From positions 1 to 60,474 of the forward strand of contig CACVCF010000190.1 of the NCBI GenBank assembly GCA_902729415.1: 60,474 nt of DNA. Reading direction: 5' to 3'. The stretch is from Terasakiella magnetica (lineage in GTDB: Bacteria; Pseudomonadota; Alphaproteobacteria; Rhodospirillales; Magnetospirillaceae). The notes below the pieces were generated by a model. That model did no database searches. It saw nothing but the letters and a program-made list of their open reading frames with translations, and was not told the DNA's origin. The translations under genes and the position numbers were made by a program. Shown here in pieces: positions 44,301 to 53,300 of the stretch. The first letter of the stretch is position 1. Every line of letters starts with the position of its first letter.

Positions 44301-47300
44301 TCGATCCAGGTGTTCTGATCGCCCGCCGCCCCTTGGACCGAAACCGTGGCCTTATCGGCGACCGCGTCCACCTGCACCGCCAGAGTGACCGCGGCCGAAA
44401 CCGCATTCGAGGTGACATGACTGATGGAATCGGTTTCCGCCGCCGTGACGGTGACCTGAAGATTGAAGGCCGCATCGCTGTTGGCGGGCGGCGTGATGGT
44501 CAGGCCGCTCAGATCGGCCGGGCTCAGGGTCCACGACCCGTCACCATCGTTATGGCCGTGGTTGAGCACCGCCCCGGCGGGAATGCCGGTGATGGTGATG
44601 TGGTCGATGGCATCCGAGCCCAGCAGATGGGGGACCGAGGCGGAGATATTGAGCGCGATGGCGGAATCCTCGTTCCCCCGCGCCGCCAGCACAGAGACCG
44701 AAGGAGTTCCAGCCACCGCATCCACAGTCACGGTGAAGTTGGCGGAGGTGGTGAGCAAGCCGCTGCTGCCGTCCTTCTCCCAGGTCAGCCCCTGCAAGGT
44801 GAATTCGTGGCTGCCGTTGAAGTCCTTGGGCATCAGCAGCTTCAGGCTGGACAGATCGGCGGCGTTCAGCCTCCAGGTGCCATCACCGTTGTTGAAGCCA
44901 TGGTTCAGCACCGCCCCATCGGGGACATTGGCCAGAACCACCGACATGGCCTCGGACCCGTCGGTATCGGTCAGGGCCGCGTGCAGCTTGGACGACAGAT
45001 CGACCCACTGGTTTTCGCTGCCACCCACCGCGTCGGCACTGACATCGGCGGCATCGGTAATGCCGGAGACATGCACCGCCACCGTTTTGTTGACCGTCAG
45101 CGCCGCGGCGCTGTGATCCTTGGTGGTCACGGCCACATTCAAAGAGATAGTGCCGGAATAGTCGCTCCAGTTATGGGGCGGAACCAGCTTCAGGCCCGCC
45201 AGTTCGGCCGCACTGAGACCGGTGACGGTATAGGTGGCGCCCCCCGCGCTGTCGGGCGCCAGCGCCGTGCCGTCGGCCTTTTGGAGAACCGCCCCGGCGG
45301 GAACGGCCGAGATCACCACCTGGGTGACGCTCTCGCCCGCGGCCCCGACGGCATCACCCAGACCAAGGGCGATGGCGCTGTCTTCCACCCCTGAGCCACC
45401 GCCCCAGACGCTGGCGAAATCGGTGATGGGATTGACGTGAACCGGAATGGTCAGATCGACCTTGGACGTCCCCCCGCCGGTCGGATCGACATAGACCACA
45501 TGGGCCGACAGCGCCAGATCGGTTCCGGCGTTCTCGCTGTTCCAGTTGTGCGCCGGGGTGATCTTGAGACCAGCGATATCGGCCTCGCGCACCACCCAGG
45601 TGTTGCGGGCGGAATCGTAGAGTCCCGCCGACAACGAACCGCCATTGAGCGATGGCGCATCAATGACCAGGGTCGCATTCAATCCGGCATGGGCGCCCAA
45701 GGTCACATTCAGGGCGATGGCGCTGTCTTCGTTGCCCACGGCGACGCCGCCAGCCGCATTGATGGTCACCGCGGCGGCGGCGGGGTCGGTGACGCCGCTG
45801 CCTCCGGCCCCGCCGTTATCCCAGGTCAGGGTGAAGCTTTGCGGCGTCGTCGTGGCGGCGGTGCTGCCGTCGTCACGCTCGGTTGACAGCGCGGTCACGG
45901 TGACCGTGGCCGAGGTGATGGGAGTGTGGGAGGCATCGGACAGGCCATGCGGAATGCTGATCCTGAAGCCACCCGCCGCGACGGCGGCATCCCACTGGTC
46001 GGGCGTCACCATCCAGCGCCCGTCTCCTTCCCAGAACCCGGCAAGGCTGCCGTCGGCAGTGGTCAGCAAGGCGCCGTTGGGCAAGCCGTCGATCACCATC
46101 CACAGGCGCTCGGAACCATCGGTATCGGTGAGGGCGGCATGGGAGGAAACATCAAGGGCGGCGCTGGTCAGGGCCTGCGGCTGGTTGGGGCCGATGACCA
46201 CGTTGCTGAGCGCCGACAAGGTGGGAGCATCGGCCACTCCCGCCACATGGACGGTCAAGGAGGAGGTGGTCACCAGATCGGCGGCGGTATGATCGTGCGA
46301 GGTTACCGACACCCCGATCGGAATACCGTGGCCGACGCTGTAATCACTCCAATCCTTGGGCGCCGTCACCGTGAACTTGGATGGGTCGGCCATCTGAGCG
46401 GCGGTCAGGGTATAGTGGCCGCTTGCATCGGCGGTGATGACATCGCTGCCATACTTGACCACCACGCCGCCGGGCAGAGTGCCGAGGTCCAGGGTGACCG
46501 CGGTCACGGTCTCGCCGATGCCGCCGCCGGAAACCGACAGATTAAGCGCGATGGCTTGCTCTTCGCTGCCCGACGCGCCGCCGCCGATATGGGCGTTGTC
46601 GGTCACCGGATTGATGGTGATATCAACGGTGCGGCTGTCCATATGGATATTGCCGTCAACCTCGGTAGTCACCACGTCGGCATGCAGGTGCAGCGGACCG
46701 GAAACCGCGGTATTGACGTTCTCGCCCACCCGCAGGCGCAGCGAAGACAGATATTGAGCCTCAATCGACCACTTGCCTGCGGCGATGGGCACGATATTGG
46801 TCGAAGACACCCCGTTGACGAATTCCAGGTGTGTCCCGGCGGGCAGGCCGCTGACCACCACGGAGAGATGCTCCGAGCCATCAGCATCCTTCAAGGACAA
46901 CTGGCCAAAACCCAGGTCAACCAAGGCCCCGGCCACGGTGTTACCGTTATCTTCGTCTGCCACGGCGACGAAGTTGCCTGCGGGAACGCCATTGGCGGCA
47001 TCGGCCACGCCGGTGACGTGAACGGTGAAATTAATCTGGGTATCGGCGGTGGTGACCACCGGATTTGCCGGATCACGATCGGTATCGGTAGAGGTCAGGG
47101 TGGCGGTCACCGGAATGCCGCCTTGGCCCGGATTCCATTCGCTCCAGGTGCCGGTCTGATGGGCGATGCCGCTCCAGTCGCTCCAGTCGGTCGGCGGCTG
47201 CAGGAACAGCCCACCCGCCTTGATGGCGACCACTTCGGCGGTGGTGAAGCTCCACGACCCGTCAGCGTTGAGATGACCGATGGCGGTGGTGTCGGACCCA

Positions 47301-50300
47301 TTGACCATGACGGCGCCGGACGCAGAGAAGAAGTGCGCCCCGGCGGGAATGCCCGCCAGCTTGAGGGTCAGCACCTCGTTATTGTCGGTAAGCGAACCCG
47401 CCAAATTGAGATTGATGCGGGTGTCTTCCAGCCCGACCGCCTGGGCGGTCTCGCTGAAATGCGGCGCTTCCGGGGTTCCCACCACCTTGACGTCAAGGTC
47501 GTAGGGCGTGGTCATGAAGGTGGTGCCGTTGGACGGCTCGCGGGCAATGCCCGCCACCTGGATGGTGAAATCGGAATTGTCGTCGTGCACCGGCAGAATC
47601 TTGAGATCCGCCAGATCGCCCTGGCTGACGGTCCAGTTGTGGCTGGTAGCGTCATAGGTGCCGTGGTTAAGCACCACCCCGGCGGGAATTCCACTGATGG
47701 TGACCGCGACGGTTTCGCTGCCGCTGGTATCAGATGATGTGATGGTGATGGGCAGCGAGATCCAGGTATCCTCGAAGCCTTGGGCATGACCGACCACCAC
47801 GACCGGGGTATCGGCCACCGCATCCACGGTCACCTTGAGATCGACCACCGCCGATACCGCGTCCTTGACCGCGATGTGCGCGGCGTTGCCGCCCTCGGTC
47901 GAGGTGGCGGTGACATGCAAGGTGAAGGCGGTCTTGCTGTCGGCGGGCGGCGTGATGGTCAGGCCTGTCAAATCGGTTTTGGTCAGGGTCCACGACCCGT
48001 CGCCGTTACTGTGGCCGTGATTGAGGACGGCCCCGGTGGGGACACCGGAAATGGTGATGGCGGAAATGCTCTCCGACCCGTCCACATCGGTCAGATGCGG
48101 CGAGATGGTCAAGGCGATGGCGGAATCCTCGTTCCCGCGCGCGGCGCTGGCCGAAACGGTCGGCGCGTCGGCCACGGCCTTGACCGAAACGTCGAGGGTG
48201 GCGGTGGTGGTATTGGTGGAAACCGCGCTGGTGTCGGGATCGACCTCCTTGACGCTGACCGCCGTCACCAGCTTCATGCCGGTGGTGTTCCCGGCGGTGT
48301 CGTAGTCGCTCCAATCCTTAGGCGGCTGCACGAACAGGCCATGAGCGGCAGAGCGGATGGTGGTCATCTCGCTGGCGGTGAAGGTCCACGCCCCCAAAGC
48401 AGTATCATAGCTGCCAAGTCGGGTCGAATCCGCCGCATCGTCACTGGCATAGAACAAAGCCCCCGACGGCGCGCCCTTGATGGTCATGCCGGTGATGACC
48501 TCGGTGGAATCGGGCAGCACCACCGACAGATTGACGTTGATGCGGGTATCTTCATTGCCGACGGCACTGGTCTGGGTGACCACCGGCGCCTCGGCAAGAC
48601 CGGTCACCGTCACCTTGATGGTCTGGGCTGCGGAATCGGCGTTCAGCTTGCTGATATGGGCAAGGTCGCCCCCCTCGGTCGCCGTCGCCACCACGCTCAG
48701 GTTGAAGTCGGCGGCGCTGTGGGCGGGGGGCAGGATCTTCAGCCCGGCCAGTTGCGCCTGCGACAGGGTATAGCTGCTGGTGGTCGCCCCCACCGTGGTG
48801 GCGGTCAGCTCGGTGCCATTGGCCAAGGCCAGTTTGGCGCCGTTGGGAACCTGGGAAATGGTCACCGACGAAATGCTTTCCGAACCATCCTTATCGGCCA
48901 CCGCCGGATTGATCGAGAGCGCGATCCAGTTGCCCGGCGCATTGTGGGCGTCATTCTGCTGGCCGCTGACATTGGTCACCGTCACGGTCGGAGTGTCGGC
49001 GACCGACTTGACCTCGACCGTAAAGCTGAGCGGTGCGGCGCTGGCGGTGGTGACGGCCTTGCTTTCGGGATCGGTCTCGGTCGAGGTCAGGGTCGCCGAT
49101 ACCTGCATGCCGGTGGTGCCGCCACCCGTATTCCAATCGCTCCAATCCTTGGGCGGAACCAGATAGAGCCCCCCGGCCTTGATGGCGTTCATCTCGGTCG
49201 ATGAGAAGCTCCAGATTCCGCTACCGGCGTTCAAGGTACCGATGGCGGTGCCGCCGCTGGCGGCGCTGTAGAAGGTCGAGCCCGACTGAACCCCGGCCAG
49301 GGTCATGGACAGGCTTTCCTGGCTGTCGGTCAGTTGCGGGTTAAGGTTGAGGTTGATTCGGCTGTCTTCGTCGCCCACCGCCAGATTGGTCTGGGTCAGG
49401 GTCGGAGTTTCGGCCACGCCCGCCACCGTCACCTTCAGGGTCGTGGTGGTGGAAGCGTTGGTCACGGCGATATGGGACGCCACGCCACCCTCGGTCGAGG
49501 TCGAGGTGATGGATAAGGTAAAGTCCTTGGCGTCATGCAGGGCAGGTTGGATCTTCAGCCCGGCCAGTTGCACCTGAGACAAGGTATAGGTGCTGGTCGT
49601 CCCCACCGTGGTGGCGGTCAGCACCGTACCGTCGGCCAGAGCCAGCGTGGCGCCGTTGGGAACCTGCGAGATCACCACCGACGAAATGCTTTCCGAAGCG
49701 TCGGTATCGGTCACCGCCGTCGCAATGGACAGAGGAATCCAGTTGGCCGCCCCCGTGGTCTCGGTTCCGCTGACCGCCGCGGCGGTCAGGCTAGGAGCAT
49801 CGGCCACCGCCAGCACATTGACGGCAAAGCTGACCGGCGCCGCTGTGGCGGTGGTGATCAAAGCGGCGTTATCGGGGTCCACCTGGGTCGAGGTCAGGGT
49901 CGCGGTCAGATTCATGCCCGCCGTTTGCCCCGCCGTGGAATAATCGCTCCAATCCTTGGGCGGCAGGATGAACAGACCGCTGGTCTTGATGGTGTTCATC
50001 TCGGTCGCCGAGAAGCTCCACAAGCCGGTGGCGGCGCTATAGCTGCCGACGGCGCTGCCGCCGCTCGACGCGGTATAGAAGGCCGAACCCGACTGCACCC
50101 CCGACAGGGTCATGCTCAGGGTCTCGTTGCTGTCGGCAAGCTGGGTGGTGAGGTTCAGGTTGATCCGGGTATCCTCGTTGCCCGAGGCGGCGGTCGGATG
50201 GGTCAGAACCGGCGTGTCGGCCACACCGTCCACCGTCACCTTCAAAGTCGCGGTGGTCGAAGCGGTGGTCTGGGCAATATGGGACGCCACCCCCCGTTCG

Positions 50301-53300
50301 GTCGCCGTGGCGGTGATGGTCAGGGTGAAGTCGGTGGCATTGTGAGCGGCGGGCTGGACCTTGAGATCGGCCAGATCGGTGGCCGCCACGCTCCACAGCT
50401 TGGTGGTGCCGTTATAGGTTCCGTGATTGAGCTGGGCGCCGGTGGGCACGCCCGCGATGGTCACGCTGAGGAGTTCGGAGGCGTCGGTATCGACCAAAGC
50501 CGGGGTCGAGATGCTGAGCGCAATCCAGTCGGGAGTGCTGCCGTTATACTCGCTGCCATGGGCCGGGCTGGTCACCATGGCGGTCGGTGTATCGGCCACG
50601 GCCAGCACATTAACCGTCAGGGCCTGGGTGGTGGTGGCGGTGTGGACAATCTGACTATCGGCATCGGTCTTGGTCGCCGACAAGGCGGCGGTGAACTGCA
50701 TGCCCGCGATATTGCCGGTGCTGCTGTAATCGCTCCAATTGGAGGGCGGCAGGATAAAGAGTCCCCCCACCTTGATGGCGCTGATTTCGGCGGAGGTGAA
50801 GCTCCAGCTGCCACCGCCCAGATCGGTGCCCAGCGCCACGCCGCCCGACGAGGCCGAGTAGAAGTGGCTGTTGGGCAGAACGCCGGTCAGGCTGAGGCCG
50901 GTAAAGCTTTCGGCGCTATCGGCCAGATTCAAGGTCAGATTGACGTTGATGCGGGTGTCTTCATTGCCCGACGCGGCGGTCTGGGTGACCACCGGGGCTT
51001 CGGCCACGGCCTCGACGCTGACATGAATGGGCACCTGAACCGAGGTGGCGCTGCCCTTACCCGCCGCCACATTGGGGCCGGATTCGGTCGAGGTGGTGGT
51101 CACCTGCAAGGTGAAATCGGTGGCATCGTGGGCTTTGGGAAGAATCTTGAGCCCCGACAACTGGGCGTTGGTCAACGTCCAGCTGCCGCCGCCATTATTG
51201 GTTCCGGCGTTAAGGGTGGCGCCGGTCGGCACGCCGGTGATGGTGATGGCGGTGATGCTCTCCGAGCCGTCGGTATCGGCCAAAGCCGGGGTAATGGACA
51301 GCGGAATCCAGTTAGCCGCCGCACCATTGCCCAGATTCTGCGTCCCGGCCTGATCAAGTGCGGTCACCGAGGGCGTATCGGCCACGCCATAGACATGAAT
51401 GGTGGCGTTCTGGGTGGTGGTGGCGGTAGTGGTGACCTGGCTGTCGGTATCGTATTCGCTGGCGGTCAGGGTGACCGACAGCTTTAGGCCGGAAGCGTTG
51501 CCCGCGCTGCTCCAGTCGTTCCAATCCTTGGGAGTCTGGACATAAAGACCATCGGCCTTGATGGCGGCTACGTCCGCCTGGGTGAAGACCCAGCTTTTGC
51601 TGGTAGAATCATAGTGTCCCACCGAACCGCCCGATCCGGTGGTGAAGCTGGACCCGGCCAAGGCGGTCTGATCGGCAACCGTGCTGCCCGCCTGGGACAC
51701 GATGGTAAGACCGGTCAGGGTCTCATCCGCCTTTGAGGTATCGAGAGCAAGGTTCAGCGAGACCCGCGTGTCTTCATTGGTGGTCTCGGTCGCGGGCAGA
51801 GTCAAGGTCGGCGCCTTGGCGACACCATCGACGGTGACGCGCAGCACAACCGGATCGGACACCGCATCACGGACCGCAACATTACCGCCCAATTCAGAGG
51901 ACGTGGTGGTCACCGTCAGGGTGAAGTCCACGGCGCTGTGCGACGGCGGCGTGATCTTGAGATCGGTGAGATCGGTGGTCCTCAACGTCCACGAGCCGTC
52001 GGCGTTATGGGTGCCGTGATTGAGGCTGGCTCCCACCGGCACCCCGGTGATGGTGATGGCCGAGATCGCCTCGGTATTGGTCACGTCGGTCAGATGCGGC
52101 GTGATGGTCAGCGGGATCGAGGTATCCTCGTTCCCCTGGGCGGCGGCAGCGGCGACAGTCGGCTTATCCGCCACCCCGGCCACATGTACCGCGAAATTCA
52201 AACTGCTGCTGTTGGTGGTGACGGTATTGGAGTCGGGGTCGGTCTGCTCGGCCGACACGGTCGCCGTCAGGGTCATCCCGGCAGAGCCACCGGTGGAATT
52301 AAGATCGTTCCAATCGGTCGGCGGCTGCACGAACAGTCCGGAGCCCTGGATGGTCGCCACCTCCGCCCGGCTGAAGCTCCAGGTGCCGTCGCCGTTGTCG
52401 TGGCCGATGGCACCACCGCTGGTGCCGTTGGCATAGAAGTGGGAATTGGCCGGAACCCCGGACAGAGTGAGCCCGGTCAGGGTCTCGTCCGCCTTCGAAA
52501 TGGCAAGATCGAGATTGAGGGCGATGCGGGTGTCTTCGTTCCCGACGGCGGCGGCGCTTTCGCTGATCAGCGGCGCCTTGGCGACACCGTCGACGGTGAC
52601 GCGCAGCACAACCGGATCGGACACCGCATCACGGACCGCAACATTACCGCCCAATTCAGAGGACGTGGTGGTCACCGTCAGGGTGAAGTCCACGGCGCTG
52701 TGCGACGGCGGCGTGATCTTGAGATCGGTGAGATCGGTGGTCCTCAACGTCCACGAGCCGTCGGCGTTATGGGTGCCGTGATTGAGGCTGGCTCCCACCG
52801 GCACCCCGGTGATGGTGATGGCCGAGATCGCCTCGGTATTGGTCACGTCGGTCAGATGCGGCGTGATGGTCAGCGGGATCGAGGTATCCTCGTTCCCCTG
52901 GGCGGCGGCAGCGGCGACAGTCGGCTTATCCGCCACCCCGGCCACATGTACCGCGAAATTCAAACTGCTGCTGTTGGTGGTGACGGTATTGGAGTCGGGG
53001 TCGGTCTGCTCGGCCGACACGGTCGCCGTCAGGGTCATCCCGGCAGAGCCACCGGTGGAATTAAGATCGTTCCAATCGGTCGGCGGCTGCACGAACAGTC
53101 CGGAGCCCTGGATGGTCGCCACCTCCGCCCGGCTGAAGCTCCAGGTGCCGTCGCCGTTGTCGTGGCCGATGGCACCACCGCTGGTGCCGTTGGCATAGAA
53201 GTGGGAATTGGCCGGAACCCCGGACAGAGTGAGCCCGGTCAGGGTCTCGTCCGCCTTCGAAATGGCAAGATCGAGATTGAGGGCGATGCGGGTGTCTTCG